Shown: positions 10,331 to 20,789 of the stretch, piece by piece | Numbering within the stretch: the stretch's first letter is position 1 | Layout: each line of letters opens with the position of its first letter | Origin: Bemisia tabaci | Taxonomy: Eukaryota > Arthropoda > Insecta > Hemiptera > Aleyrodidae | Assembly (NCBI RefSeq): GCF_918797505.1 | Contig: NC_092801.1 | Coordinates: 32,254,487-32,318,486, forward strand | Length of the DNA: 64,000 bases | Direction: 5' to 3' | Program-made: the position numbers and the translations under genes | Notes under the pieces: model-generated | Database searches by the model: none | The model's input: only the letters and a program-made list of their open reading frames with translations | Told to the model about the DNA's origin: nothing

Positions 10331-10765
10331 TAGAGTCCCTTTATACCCAGAGTTACGACAACTCACTTTTGGTTGGGCTGAAAGTGGCCTAAAAAAAATC
10401 CAATTCTGATTGGTTCTCGCTCATGGAGTCACAAACGAGTGCGTCAAGATGGCGGTGGCTCGATGTGAACAAAAATAATGAAAATATTACCTAATTGTGG
10501 TTTATCAAGAGTAAATTGTTATTTCTATCGGTCCAAAATGAAAATAGATTAAGAAATTATTCACAAACCAATCTCATTTTCTTTTTAATTGATCAACTTT
10601 GTTGATGTTGTTGTTTTTGGATGACAGACATTGCAGGATTCCTGATCCTTATCCCTCAATATCGTTCGTTTGGGTGCACTCGTTTGTGCCTCCATGGCCA
10701 GCCAAGGCCGGCTGCCAGTCTGCTGATAATCGAGTTGTCTTAACTCTGGGTATAAAGGGACTCTA
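10331..10765. mobile_element. hAT-like MITE related to T (U1)
   Basis: Ends TAGAGTCCCTTTATACCCAG and CTGGGTATAAAGGGACTCTA are inverted. Flanks CCCCGTAC (10323-10330) and CCCTGTAC (10766-10773) form an 8-bp duplication with one mismatch. The interior includes AAGATGGCGGTGGC. Confidence 0.85.
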
Positions 10766-10773
10766 CCCTGTAC

Positions 10774-11108
10774 CTACAATGTTATCGAATGATGCAGAAG
10801 TTACAAAAGGAATTCAACGTTATATTCTACCCATCATGAAAAGTAATGGGGAACTTTATCTGCATTTGAATACCCTCCAACTTCCACATGAAAGTTCCTT
10901 TTATTCTAACAAACGAGTGGAAAATGAGAGGAGAAAGCGATTATACTGCCGTAGTACATCACTTCTATCACTTTCCCACCATTCCGGCGCGTTTAAAATT
11001 CCTTCCAGCCCTTGGACTTTTAAAGCGGGCTTGCCCGGAATTTTGGCTGCAAAATTTTCAAGTAAACTACCCATCTGGTACTTTCAGATTATTAAATAAA
11101 AAACATAA
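10774..11108. other. Unassigned stretch with two overlapping frames
   Basis: Two frames overlap here: one of 166 codons (10599-11099) that runs out of U1, and one of 104 codons (10888-11202). Neither resembles a known family, and the first crosses a transposon boundary, so I do not call a gene. Confidence 0.35.
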
Positions 11109-11362
11109 CGACGGTGGAAGTCCGCAATCACATAACTCGTTTGCGGTGTCTGAAAATCTCCGCCTCTATGTTATTTTTTTAAAGGAAAACAAATTGACAT
11201 AACTCCTCGAAGTTTTTACAGAATTTTCTTCGCAAAGAGAAGAAAAATCACGGCAGTTTCAAAGAATTGCCGTCGAATAGTTTTCCGTTTAAAAAATAAA
11301 GTATGACAGGAAGTCTGCGACGTCGCAAATCGAGTTATGTGATTGCCGACTTACACCGTCGA
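11109..11362. mobile_element. V-like MITE (V2)
   Basis: Inverted ends CGACGGTGGAAGTCCGCAAT and GTGATTGCCGACTTACACCG. Includes ATCACATAACTCG mirrored as CGAGTTATGTGAT. Confidence 0.7.
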
Positions 11363-11470
11363 TAAGGTTTAGTTACTGCGAAGGGTGCTTCCTCATGATA
11401 AAAACGACGAGTAAGGGTGCAAATTTGTAACAACACCTTGTACCCCTTGTACTTGTACAAAACCTTGTGA

Positions 11471-12025
11471 AATTGGTAAAAAATTGAAGACGCTCTAAAG
11501 TCCTCGCAGTGCCGTGCTGATAGCCGCGGTGAGGTGATAAGCGCCTAGTAAATCAAAACGCCTTCAATTCTGTGCGTATGCAACCCGGATGTTCATGAAA
11601 CACGAATAGTTGCATCCAGGCGCCTGGATAAAATTAGTCACCGCGGTAATGAGTAAGGGGGCTTTGACGGTTCCTTCTACAAAAAGAATTGGTCGATAAA
11701 GTTAAGTATTCAGGATTTCATCTCGACGTTGTCCGTTTTCCGAAAAATACATTTTAATTGCTTCTTTACAGTTAGATCTGAGTGTGATTGTTCAACTTTG
11801 TAAAATTGGTGAAAAATTGAAGACGCTTTGTCTTCCAGAGTCCTCGCAGTGCCATGCTGATAGCCGCGGGTGAAGTGTCGAGCGACTGAGAAGTCAAATC
11901 GCCTTCCATTCGCGTATGCAACCTGGACATCCATATAACACGAATAGTTGCATTCAGGCGCCACAATAAAATTATTCACTCTAGCGCGGCAATAGGTGAG
12001 GGCGCTTTGCCCGTCCTTCCTTTAC
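11471..12025 (+). repeat. Two-copy direct duplication, 333-bp spacing
   Basis: AATTGGTAAAAAATTGAAG at 11471 recurs as AATTGGTGAAAAATTGAAG at 11804. Each copy runs about 220 bp through CCTCGCAGTGCC.TGCTGATAG, AATAGTTGCAT and CAGGCGCC. Divergence is considerable. The core resembles K-family repeats (36.8 and 44.5 kb). Confidence 0.7.
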
Positions 12026-12195
12026 AAAATTTAACTTAATTCTAAATTAGGGAATATGCAGGTGTCTTGAATTTTGTGAATTTCATCTTTAAAATAATAC
12101 TGCCTGGAAAACTGAGTGCGAAGATATCCTTGGTTTTGAAATTGAATAATTATTGGAGAAAATCTTACAAAATAACCTAAATGCCAAAATACATG

Positions 12196-12340
12196 CACCG
12201 GTAAAAAAAGTAGCTTGGATCTAGAGTCCAGACTCTTAAAAACATTGGCAAGAAAAAATACTCTTGATTCTAATGGAAATCCGCTTACGTAAATCAAGAG
12301 GCGTTTGCTCTTCGATTCAAGGAAAAATCCGATTGAATAA
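12196..12340. mobile_element. Truncated A element (A3)
   Basis: The left arm is complete (GGATCTAGAGTCCAGACTC) and ends at GATTGAATAA. The right third and terminal CCAGTG are missing. Confidence 0.8.
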
Positions 12341-12586
12341 CGATAACGTCAGATAACGTCATAAAGCCGCACATTTTCTCACTTTTAAATCTATTTTCTC
12401 CGATTTCCCGTCTCAGAAAAAATTATGAATAATATTGCAAACTCAGCTCTTTAGGCACTCTCAGGTGATGTAATAAAATGTTTGTGTGTAACTTCTCCAT
12501 TGATCAGATTTCAAAAACATGTAACACTTGATTATTTTTTAAATGCTAAAAATGCTACTATTGAAACATTTTGCGTGTGATTTTAG

Positions 12587-12740
12587 CCGATCCCTGTCGC
12601 CAGGAAGCGCCGTTTCGATGGAAACATCGAGTCTCAGCGCAGGGATGGGCGTGGGTGGAACCTCGAGAACCAACTCCATCCCGAGGCCGACGAGCCCTAG
12701 TCCCTCCGTCGTCAGCGAAAAGACTGAAGTTGACCTCCAG
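12587..12740 (+). CDS. Cadps: Cadps (CAPS) second coding exon
   Basis: 154 bp: one base completing the split Ser codon, then 51 codons. The acceptor TGATTTTAG and donor CTCCAG/GTAAGA are both strong. The peptide is Ser-rich and ends RPTSPSPSVVSEKTEVDLQ; vertebrate CADPS has SPSPSVVSEKEKEELERLQ at the same place, just before the conserved LYVFV..YPFNAKQPTD block. In the family this segment links the disordered N-terminus to the folded part; a phospho-Ser-rich linker role is an inference. The exon ends in phase 0. The following exon, expected to start with a run of acidic and basic residues, is not in this window as far as I can see. Confidence 0.9.
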
Positions 12741-12790
12741 GTAAGACTATCGCTCCCTTACATCCTTCAACTCAACTAGATATTTTAAAA

Positions 12791-13258
12791 GCAACAACAA
12801 AGCACGCAAGCCTTTTCTACGTACCTCCTTTTCACGAAAAAAAAATCGAATTTTGCTTTAGCACTTAAAATTTTAAAGAATGTGCAACAAGGATGAATGA
12901 GGGGCTTGGAAGACAAGGCACAAAAGTTCGGTTTTTGAAAAATCGAGATATATGTATTAATGATTTCAAGTGAAACTAGTCTTAATGCAAATTCTGTGAA
13001 AAATTCGCTCCCAAATTCCCATTTTTAAGCATCAAAAAGTCAATTTGAACTTTTTTCCCGCCATAAGGATCCATGTAATTTCGAAACTTCAAGCTCGTAT
13101 TTCTCGAAATAGCCAAAACTGTACTTATGCGCCTTGTCCTCTAAGCTCTTATTTTGAAAGCAACTACAAAGCACGCAAACCTTTTCTACGTACCTCATTT
13201 TCACGGGGAAAAAATGAATTTTGCTCTAGCACCTAAAATGTCAAGAAAATGTGAATGA
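12791..13258 (+). repeat. Direct repeats flanking AA1
   Basis: Copies at about 12786-12890 and 13154-13258 share AAGCACGCAA.CCTTTTCTA and CGTACCTC.TTTTCACG. AA1 lies exactly between them, so the pair is either a long local duplication or two repeat units split by AA1. Confidence 0.65.
12902..13146. mobile_element. AA-family MITE (AA1)
   Basis: Inverted ends GGCTTGGAAGACAAGGC and GCGCCTTGTCCTCTAAGC. The shared core GCATCAAAAAGTCA.TTTGA and CGCCATAAGGATCCATGTAA is also in AA2 at 14443. Confidence 0.75.
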
Positions 13259-13269
13259 TTGCTGATTTT

Positions 13270-13560
13270 ACAACCAAAAATGCTGCGTCAACTACGTCGA
13301 CGGTTAATTCAACAAATTCAATGTTGAGTTAGCATTTTATTTTAAGTAAAATCTGCAAAAAAAAACAAGGAAAGTACACTTAAATTAAGAATAAAATCGC
13401 TAAAATTTAAAAACTCGAACTCAAGTGAACTCAAACTTCAAAACTTAAGTAAGGAAAAATTGAGTTTTTAAATTTTAGCGATTTTATTCTTAATAAAATC
13501 AGCATTTGATACTCGTCGCACGCTTTGTCAACAGTATAAATGCTAAATCAACATTCAATT
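13270..13560. mobile_element. Foldback element AB
   Basis: Inner arms AAGAATAAAATCGCTAAAAT at about 13386 and ATTTTAGCGATTTTATTCTT at about 13470 are perfect inverses. Weaker outer arms include GTCGACGG..AATTC. The AT-rich interior has no ORF. Confidence 0.6.
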
Positions 13561-14442
13561 TTTTTCTGTGTTTATCTAATATCTTTGGACATGCTGCCGA
13601 ATAAAGTAAACTTAACCAACTCCCATACTCTACTTTTACCCTTTTTTTTCGAAATTTTCGCCTCATGCCACGCTTGTCTCCAAGACAACCTGGAAAGCAT
13701 GCAAGTATGCAGGCATCGATTCATTGTCCAGTCCTTGACCTCAGAACCTGATTCTGCAGTCAGTCAATCTCCAGGCCACCAACGAGCCTCAAATTTCCTG
13801 ATTGCGTCATTTTTGTCGCGTTTCGCGTGAAAATTTCGATTTTTTTTTCTGATTTCGTCACATTTAGACACTGAAAAGTATTGAATTTTTCTGTTAAGCA
13901 GGTACTGAATTTTTTTGGGAAAGTAGGTACACCAAAGGTCCTGAAATAGAACTGATTTTTCGCTACTAGTTTTAGAGGCACCCTTGCTACGTCCTCTGTT
14001 GCCTCTCCGCGATGGTAATTTACTGTGACGTAGGTATACACTCCGGTGAAAATTGCAGCGGTGGGTGCATATGCACCACCCGTGTCGGTCGATGTGTAAA
14101 GGGGGTTTAAGGGGGTTGGGACGGGTGGAAAGGGGGCGGGGGGGTCTGAAAATTCATGAGATGCACCGTGCAGTGAAAAAACGCCCCACTCCGACAAAAG
14201 CACGCTCGATATAGCGCTTCCTTGAGCTTTGAGAGGATCTGCGAACCCTCTTTGTCCTGGCTCCAAGTTGCCAAAATTATCTTGTCAGAGGTGAGCGAAG
14301 TGCAGGTTCTCGTTAGCTAGAGTGCCCTTTTGTTTCCTTTGTGACGTCTTACGGTGCCATGTTCTGCAATAATTTGCAAATTAGATCAAATCCAGTTCTA
14401 CTGCATTTTACCTGAAGTTCAACCTAAAATCTTGAAACGAGG
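13561..14442. other. Intron sequence with E-like debris
   Basis: 13790-13960 resembles the tail of E5/E6 elements (TTTTTGTCGC, TACTGAATTTTTTTGGG). The remainder, GC-richer at 14090-14150, is unassigned. A 168-codon minus-strand frame (13760-14266) crosses the repeat and has no recognisable content. Confidence 0.4.
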
Positions 14443-14680
14443 AGCTTGGAGGACAAGGTGCATAAGTGCAGTTTTTGAAGAAATTGAGATATTAATTATT
14501 TCAAGTAGAAGTAGTCTTAATGCGTATTCTGTGAAAAATTCGCTCCTTATTTCCAATTTTTAAGCATCAAAAAGTCAGTTTGAACTTCCTTCCCGCCATA
14601 AGGATCCATGTAATTTCGAAACTTCAAACACATATTTCTCGAAATAGCGAAAACTGCACCCAGGCGCCTTGTCCTCCAAG
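14443..14680. mobile_element. AA-family MITE (AA2)
   Basis: Ends GCTTGGAGGACAAGGTGC and GGCGCCTTGTCCTCCAAGC are inverted. The core is the same as AA1. Confidence 0.75.
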
Positions 14681-14747
14681 CCCTTCAAACATCCTCATAC
14701 AATCGATTTTGAAATTTAAATGTTTCCATCGGATATTCGAAAATTAT

Positions 14748-14880
14748 CAATGAACGCATTTAAATCAGAAGAAATTATATCTACTGTGACATGACCCCTG
14801 TCATACATGTATTCTCTTGGATCTCAGGGCTCGTGTCGGAATTAATTTAGTTCCTTTTGATTTAAATGCGTTCATTGGGA
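14748..14880. mobile_element. G-like short MITE
   Basis: Outer CAATGAACGCATTTAAATC and GATTTAAATGCGTTCATTG are inverted. The interior has the GATCTCAGGGCTCGTGTC word shared with G1, G2 and the copies at 38848 and 52516. Confidence 0.7.
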
Positions 14881-14994
14881 AGTTCATTCGATGGGAACAT
14901 GTAAATCACGTTTAAAGGCAGTATGTTGCCATGTTTTGTGCTAAAAAAATACGTATAACATGATTGAAGCCTCGTATATTAATACTGTGCTAAG

Positions 14995-15214
14995 GAAAAA
15001 GTCGTATAAGTCTTCAGGCGTTCCTTTGGTAAATCAAGAATAGCCAGGAAAATTTTTAAATATTTTTCTTCAAATTTTTCAGGTAATTTTGTTCGCAATT
15101 TTACCTGTTAAGTTCCTGAAAAATATTCATAACTTTCCTCAAAAATAAACATTCTATCGAAGGAAACTTGGGAACTCTTGAATGCTCATACGGCGTTTTT
15201 CCTAAGCACGGCAG
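14995..15214. mobile_element. C-family MITE (C3)
   Basis: Ends CTGTGCTAAGGAAAAAGTCG and CATACGGCGTTTTTCCTAAG, then CACGGCAG. Uninterrupted, so it shows the normal C length. Confidence 0.8.
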
Positions 15215-15241
15215 GATAAGTCGTGAGGTGGATAAAACATT

Positions 15242-15314
15242 TGTTTCCGCCCGGGATCGAACCGGGGACCTTCCGCGTGTTAGGCGGATGTGATAACCAC
15301 TACACCACGGAAAC
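15242..15314 (-). tRNA. tRNA-Val (anticodon AAC)
   Basis: Reading the minus strand: acceptor arm GTTTCCG pairs with CGGAAAC, discriminator A; the A-box region is TGGTGTAGTGGTTATCAC; the anticodon loop is CCTAACA with AAC; the B box is GGTTCGATCCC. 73 nt, no intron. A TTTT at 15234-15237 (minus sense) suits as Pol III terminator. It decodes GUU directly, and other Val codons by wobble if A34 is modified to inosine. Essentially identical to the copy at 38415. It lies antisense within the Cadps intron, with its own internal promoter. Confidence 0.95.
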
Positions 15315-15498
15315 TGAGTGAGTGTTGCGAATCTGACCGATACTCAACAGTGCAGACTGTCGTTATGACGGGCGATTAAAAAATTCACTAATTTGCGCGA
15401 AATTCCCTACGGCCACGGTTCTTAGTCAGCACATCACGTCATTTTACGTCAGCGTTCGAAGTCCATCAGCAATGCATATATCAGGCACCCGCTCGCCG

Positions 15499-15730
15499 CA
15501 CAGTGAGTCGAGTCAATAGGAGAGGTCGGACAAAATTTGGAAATTTTAAACGCCTATAACTCCGTTTACACAAAACTTTGAGGTTCTAAAAGTGGTTCCA
15601 TTGGTTTCCTCGTGAAATACTCTGTTAGAACCACCTCTTAATGTTTAAATTGTGACGAAATAAACATCAAAATTTGCTGTTTTAGTCAAAATTTCATGTT
15701 CGACCTCTCTGATTGACTCGATCCACTGTG
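15499..15730. mobile_element. M-family MITE (M2)
   Basis: Ends CACAGTGAGTCGAGTCAAT and ATTGACTCGATCCACTGTG. The interior includes GACGAAATAAACATCAAAAT and the GTTTACACAAAACT segment. Full length about 232 bp, no ORF. Confidence 0.8.
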
Positions 15731-15785
15731 CGCCGACGCCGTTGCGATCATTTTGATCAATTATCAATTATCGATATTTTCTTAA

Positions 15786-16503
15786 TTTAAACTTTAAACG
15801 CTTCTCCGTTTATACAAAACTAAGGTTCTAATTGTGGCTCCATTGGTTTCATCGTAAAATTTTCTTCAATGGAGATGTTGCATGTGTGAGGAATTTGCGA
15901 TTTGACTACTGATTCTTATGTAAAAGTTTGCGAGAAACACGATGGTGCCACTGGTTTTCTCTGAAATCAACTCCCAAGCTCAAAGAAGCTCTCAAGTTGA
16001 GGCCAAAGTGGAGGGGATATCCCACGCTATCCTGAGAGTCCACGTCTACATCAAGACAAACTCTCCATTCAAAGATAGGGAGCAAATACATTGACAGGGC
16101 TGCCACTTTATTTGGGGACTCTAAGACTGAAAACACGGCAACCCTGCTAATGTATTTGCTCCCTATCTTTGCATGGAGAGTTCGTCTTGATGTAGTGGTG
16201 TAGATGATCTTGAGGTAGAGGTGGTTGACTCTCAGGGTGGGGTGGGATATCCCCGGCCATTTTGGCCTCAACTTAAGAGCTTTTTTTGAGCTTGGGAGTT
16301 GATTTCAGAGAAAACCAGTAGCACCATCGTGTTTCTCGCGAACTTTTACAAAAGAACTAGTAGTTAAATCGCAAATTCCTCACACATGCAACATCTCCAT
16401 TAGCACCCCTTAAATTTTGAAATTTGACGAAATAAACATCCAAAATTGCAGTTCTAGTCAAAAATTTTATGTTCGACCCGTCTCATTGACTCCATCCACT
16501 GTG
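15786..16503. mobile_element. M-family MITE split by N1 (M4)
   Basis: The left part has CTCCGTTTATACAAAACT and TTCCATTGGTTTCATCG-type words. The right part resumes with GACGAAATAAACATCCAAAA and ends ATCCACTGTG. N1 separates them. Confidence 0.7.
15868..16401. mobile_element. N-family foldback element (N1)
   Basis: A 534-bp hairpin. AATGGAGATGTTGCATGTGT at the left mirrors ACACATGCAACATCTCCATT at the right, continuing through ATTTGCGA, CGAGAAACACGATGGTGCC, AAATCAACTCCCAAGC and ATAGGGAGCAAATAC. No real ORF. Inserted in M4. Confidence 0.85.
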
Positions 16504-16777
16504 CGGCGCTGCGCCGGGGAGCTTTGAGTCTTTGGGACGCAGTCGATCGCGAACAAAGCAATTTGCAAGACATCCGCGAAAGTCAAGGGATGCAGACGGG
16601 AGGGGTTGGCGGGCAACTAAATAATGAATGAGTTGCGAAGTAATACGGACGAACGGGGAGCGAATGTAAATCTCGCACACCGGAAAACGAGACTTTCGTT
16701 ATAGCTTTCGCTGCAAGCGTCGTTGTCATTGTTGGCCGTCTTTTGTACTCTCGACTAAGATCAAATAACTTTCCACT

Positions 16778-17345
16778 TATGTTTCTGGACTCCTCGATGG
16801 GTCTTCTGCAAAGTTCTTCGCGTCTTCGACAATTTACTTCTTCCGGCGGGCATTGCCGGATCCAGAAAATTGGCAACATTGTTTTTCTCCATTTAAATCT
16901 ATGGAAATGTATCGATTCTTGGAGAGGCCAGGTGCTCCGGCAATAATCGATTCTTTAGTATCAGTTTAAATACGGGGAATCCGGTGTTATCGCATTGATT
17001 TTCGCACTGCTAATATGTGGGTGAACTAACAATTTCAGTTTGCGAAAATCGCATTTTTTCATTTTGCTTTTCCAGCAAAAGTTTGTTTCGTTGTTTTACC
17101 ACCCACATTGCAAGTCCCGTTTTTAGCAATATTAAAAATTTAATACAAAATTTCTATTTTACCCCTCTTCGTGGGTATTGCACTATTCCAGCAATGTGTT
17201 TTTTTCGTGTACGTTGCCAGATTCTTCAATGGGTCTTCTGCAAAGTTTTTCGTGTCTTCAACAATTTATTTCTTCAGGAAGGCGGACATTGGCGGATCCA
17301 GAAAATTGACAACATTGTTTTTTTTCTATTTAAACCTATAGTGTC
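16778..17345 (+). repeat. Diverged direct duplication with AH-type element
   Basis: GGGTCTTCTGCAAAGTT recurs at about 16799 and 17229, followed in each by GTGTCTTC/GCGTCTTC.ACAATTTA, then GGCGGATCCAGAAAATTG-type sequence and the ACATTGTTTTT word. The first copy holds an AH-like hairpin (about 16850-17000) ending near CCGGTGTTATCG. Confidence 0.6.
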
Positions 17346-18045
17346 CAAAGCGGTGACAGTTAGGCGTCGTCAAAAAAGACCAAATTTCGCCGACAAGAAA
17401 CGACGCTTTCGTTAGAAGTTAAAATAAAATCTGTAGAAAAACTTTTTTCAGCGTACAGACCCTCAACAAGCGAAAAATCGAAGAGTTAAGGAAATTCAGG
17501 GTGGACTCAAAAAACGGCCCTCGTAGATACCTCTTCTTCTGCAAACAGCCCCTAAATCCAGGCCGGAGCGTGGTCAGAAGCCAGAGGCCGCGTGATTTCC
17601 GAGTCGCGCGAAACATTTGCAAAACCACTCGACCCGCAAAAATGATTAGATTAAAAGGGCCGCGGAGAGGCGGGCGGGGGAGGCGTCGTCGGCAATAAAA
17701 ACGAGGGGAGAAATTGCCCCGACCGCTATTATGGACGCGGGGTTGGTAGCCGGCCAAATTCTATCCCCCCCCCCCCCGGTCGACGGATGGATCAGGGGGA
17801 GGGGGGACTGCGAATACACAACGGAAGAGAAATAAGTAGACAGTTTATACGATGTCGCGCCGCGGTGTTCGAAAATCGCGCGGAGGGTGGGAAGGGGAGG
17901 TGGGGGTTGCGCAGCTTAGCCTAATAGCACTCAAACGCCACTTATTTTAGACTGAGAGCTGATTTTTCCCTTGGATGAAGAATTAATGTACTAAAAATGA
18001 GCTGTAAATTGATGGTCATGGTTTATTAGTATCATTTTAAGGGAA
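17346..18045. other. Unassigned stretch with homopolymers
   Basis: GC-rich from 17510 to 17930, with a C-run near 17766-17779 and GGGGGAGGGGGG near 17795. Short frames only. No repeat match. Confidence 0.4.
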
Positions 18046-18048
18046 AAC

Positions 18049-18113
18049 TAGGGGGCTACGCCCCCTGACCGCTTCGCGGTCCAATCTTCTGAAGCGCTTC
18101 ACGCCTGAGGCGT
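18049..18113. repeat. Array of mini-hairpins with GNA triloops (I)
   Basis: Successive palindromes GGGGGCTACGCCCCC, GACCGCTTCGCGGTC, GAAGCGCTTC and CGCCTGAGGCG. The first two, read on the minus strand, close on GTA and GAA triloops in a GC-GNA-GC frame. Similar arrays at 41631 and 46783. Confidence 0.7.
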
Positions 18114-18117
18114 TATA

Positions 18118-18241
18118 TGGACGTAAATCTGTCAAACGGAACTATGTGCATTATGGTGTGAGCCCTGTTATGCATATATTCTTACGGATCTCAGGGCTCA
18201 TGTCTCAATGCACATAGTTCCGTTTGGCAGAAATGAGTCCA
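18118..18241. mobile_element. G-family short MITE (G1)
   Basis: TGGACGTAAATCTGTCAAAC through GGAACTATGTGCATTA, mirrored as GCACATAGTTCCGTTTGGCA to GTCCA. The central loop has CTTACGGATCTCAGGGCTC. Confidence 0.8.
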
Positions 18242-18570
18242 TATATTTCGCGTAACTCCTTTGATTTTATGTTATGAAGTGAGATTTGAAATTTTAAAAA
18301 TCATGAAGGAACGTTCAGAGTTTTAAAGGTATTTTTATCATTTTACAAACGTTTTATTTTGAAACGTGAATATTTATATTTTAAAATTATGAATATTTAT
18401 ATTTATAATTTAAAACGTATATTTTGAAACGTGCAGAAATAAGTTATTTTTAAAATTTTTGTAAGGAAGTGGTTTCTTACGAACATGTATTAAATATCCT
18501 TATTTTACATCTGTAAAATCTAGGATAATTTTTTTTAACATAACTAAAAGAGGCTATCCAGAACAAAGAA

Positions 18571-18794
18571 TGGCCAGCCAGGTTGGCCGAATGGTCAGCG
18601 CGTCTGACTCTAGGTCAGTAGGCCCCCGGTTCGAATTCCCTTAGTGGCGCAAAATGATCGCGAAACTGACTAGTGGATCTCCAGGAATAGGTCCTACTCG
18701 GCCTTAATTCCTGAAAATTTGAAGAGCCTGGAGCATGGATATGCCCACTCCTTGATGTTTACGGGCAATGAATAAAGTCTGTAATCGCTGTAAT
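18571..18794 (+). mobile_element. tRNA-derived SINE
   Basis: The head looks like a tRNA: A-box TGGCCGAATGGTCAG, anticodon-arm-like CTGACTCTAGGTCAG, B-box GGTTCGAATTC. Terminal stems no longer pair well. A non-tRNA body of about 130 bp follows, then a 3' end with AATGAATAAAGTCTGTAATC. Pol III-driven non-autonomous retrotransposon; the partner LINE is unknown. Single copy in the window. Confidence 0.8.
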
Positions 18795-18795
18795 A

Positions 18796-19977
18796 CGGAA
18801 CTAAGCCAGCAGCAAAAGTAAGAGTAATCAAGTGGTTTTTTTGAAAATTGCCTCAAAACGTTTTCCGATCATCTCGTGACAGTGCTCTCATTTCCCGGAA
18901 CTACCGAAGTGCCCACAGGAGTACCGAATGTCGGGACTTTTGAGATGTTCCTGAATTTTTCCCGGAACTGTTGACTTTCATGAAATGTACCGGATTTTTT
19001 GCATTTTCCGGATTTTTCTCGGAACTTTTGAAAAATCCGAAAAGAATCCCGGAACTTTTGGCGGTCATGGAATGGGAGAAATCGGAACAAAAAAGTTCCG
19101 AACCCCGGAACCTGAACTTCGCACCTGAAAGTCCGAAAAGAACCCTTTTGAAACAAACTTGTTTCTCGGTCTGCTGTTACGGCCGGGACGGTATAGCCAA
19201 CCATTCGGAAATAAACAGTAGCTCGACAACACCGGAGATTGCCGTTCTGGGAGTTTGATGGGGCATGGGAGGGGGGGGGGGCAACAGAATCAATCGACGC
19301 GACAAGGGAGGGGGCTGGGGGACCAGGAGGGGGGCGGCATCAGTTCACATGTGATAATGACTATCGATTCCACCGGCGAATTAATCATTTTCCTTTCGCG
19401 GCCCTCCCCTTTTTTCGCCAGTTTTCACTTTGGCTCCCCCCCCCCTCACCCTCCTCTCTCTTTCATGTCTCCGTGCCCCATTAGTGTGGTGCTCTCTCTC
19501 TCTTTCTCTCAGAGTCCTGTTCAATTCCCTCGAAACGACTTTGTTTCCCTCTCTCCCTCTTCGTTCGACTTGGGCACCCAATCCACTTAGCCGCCGCCCC
19601 CCCCCCCCCCCAACTCAAAAGATCCGGCTCTCGAGTTTCAAGACATCAGATTGCCTATTAATAAACCACTTCACCTATCTCAATATCGGGAAAACGCCGT
19701 GTTTCATTTTTTCCCTCTTCGGAAAAACGCGAAAGTAGGATATGGATCTCGCGAAGTGAGGCGGTGCTGTTTTGAAGTGAATCTACAGCGGGTCTTAGGG
19801 AATATTGAGATCGAAGAAATTTTGGCCGAATGATTGGTGTCTCCTCAATTTTTTGGCAAAATCATGGCCGACAGTATCCGAATATAAGGCTTAATAACCC
19901 TTCGATTTTGACTAACCGAATGCAATCTTTCACATTTGGATACTGCTAGATTTATCTTAGGTCTTACAAAATATAGT
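18796..19977. other. Unassigned stretch, partly low-complexity
   Basis: 18840-19200 contains many short CGGAACTTTTGG/CCGAAAAG-type words that keep frames open on both strands. 19265-19620 is G/C-run and CT-rich (C15 near 19596). No recognisable gene. Confidence 0.4.
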
Positions 19978-20100
19978 CGGTCGTATTTCTGCCAAACGGA
20001 ACTATGTGCATTGTGACTTGAGCTTGGTTATGCATATAATCTTATGGGTCTGAGGGCTCATGTCTTTATGCACATAGTGCTGTCGGCAGAAACACGTCTA
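19978..20100. mobile_element. G-family short MITE (G2)
   Basis: TCGTATTTCTGCCAAACGGA and the ATGCACATAGTGCTGTCGGC end are inverted with some drift. Same central CTCATGTC word as G1. Confidence 0.7.
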
Positions 20101-20183
20101 GTTGGACTACATTGGAATATGTCAACGGAGTTTTGGAGGTTATTCCACCTATGAATAAATATTTTCACATACCATCGCTTATT

Positions 20184-20271
20184 TGGACGTATTTATGCTA
20201 AAAGGCATTATGTGCATAGGGTTTGCGTGTAACGTAGTTCCTTTTAGCACATATATTTCCATCAGACGTTA
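20184..20271. mobile_element. F-family short MITE (F2)
   Basis: TGGACGTATTTATGCTAAAA mirrored by CCTTTTAGCACATATATTTC to TCCA. An 88-bp near-hairpin. Confidence 0.7.
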
Positions 20272-20280
20272 GGCGTATTC

Positions 20281-20362
20281 CGATTTCCACACGAGCCCCA
20301 GAGAGCATGGATTTATATATAAAATAGGGCTCACTTGGAAATTGAAATACGCCCTTATGTCA
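20281..20362. repeat. Short hairpin AJ
   Basis: GGCGTATTCCGATTTCCA mirrors TGGAAATTGAAATACGCCC, with GAGCCCC/AGGGCTC inside. Confidence 0.6.
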
Positions 20363-20425
20363 GAGGGGCGATGATATAAGTTATTTCAGTCGGCAAAAAC
20401 CGACACCACCACCGTTTTGACGCCA

Positions 20426-20649
20426 CACAGTGAAACGAGTTTTTGGAAGCCGGACATGAAATTTTTGACAAAAATTGTAAAATTTTACGTTTATCTTGTC
20501 ACATTTTTAATTGTAAGGGGTGCTTTACACGGAAAATGTTACGAAAAAACCAATGAATATACTTTTAAAACGTCAATATTTCATATTAATATACGCTGTT
20601 AAAATTTTTATATCATGTCCGATTTCTCCCATTGACTCGATCCACTGTG
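20426..20649. mobile_element. M-family MITE (M3)
   Basis: Starts CACAGTGAAACGAGTTTTTG and ends CCATTGACTCGATCCACTGTG. The left end has diverged from the other M copies. Confidence 0.65.
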
Positions 20650-20789
20650 CGCCACCCACCCTCCATTCCGCGCGCAATATCCCTTCGTGATAGCTAAATG
20701 GTAGAATATCTTGACCATTCCCGCGATTTACTGCGTTTGGGGCATGACCAGAATGGTTTCCTCAGAATATTTGACTAGCTCTCTCTGCC

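Larger units (their letters stand above)
3205..12586 (+). other. Cadps: Cadps intron 1 (about 9.4 kb)
   Basis: Bounded by donor GTGAGT at 3205 and acceptor TGATTTTAG ending at 12586. Filled mainly with MITEs (J2, C1, E1, F1, A1, A2, C2, H1, T1, S1, T2, U1, V2, A3) and GC-rich unique segments. No further in-phase exon was recognised. Confidence 0.75.

Noticed and set aside
10599..11099. 166-codon plus-strand frame
   Set aside because: It begins inside transposon U1 and runs across its end, has no recognisable domain, and a second overlapping frame is equally open.
14085..14160. G-rich stretch as a CpG-island promoter
   Set aside because: It is mostly G-runs with no initiator, TATA or supporting transcript signal.
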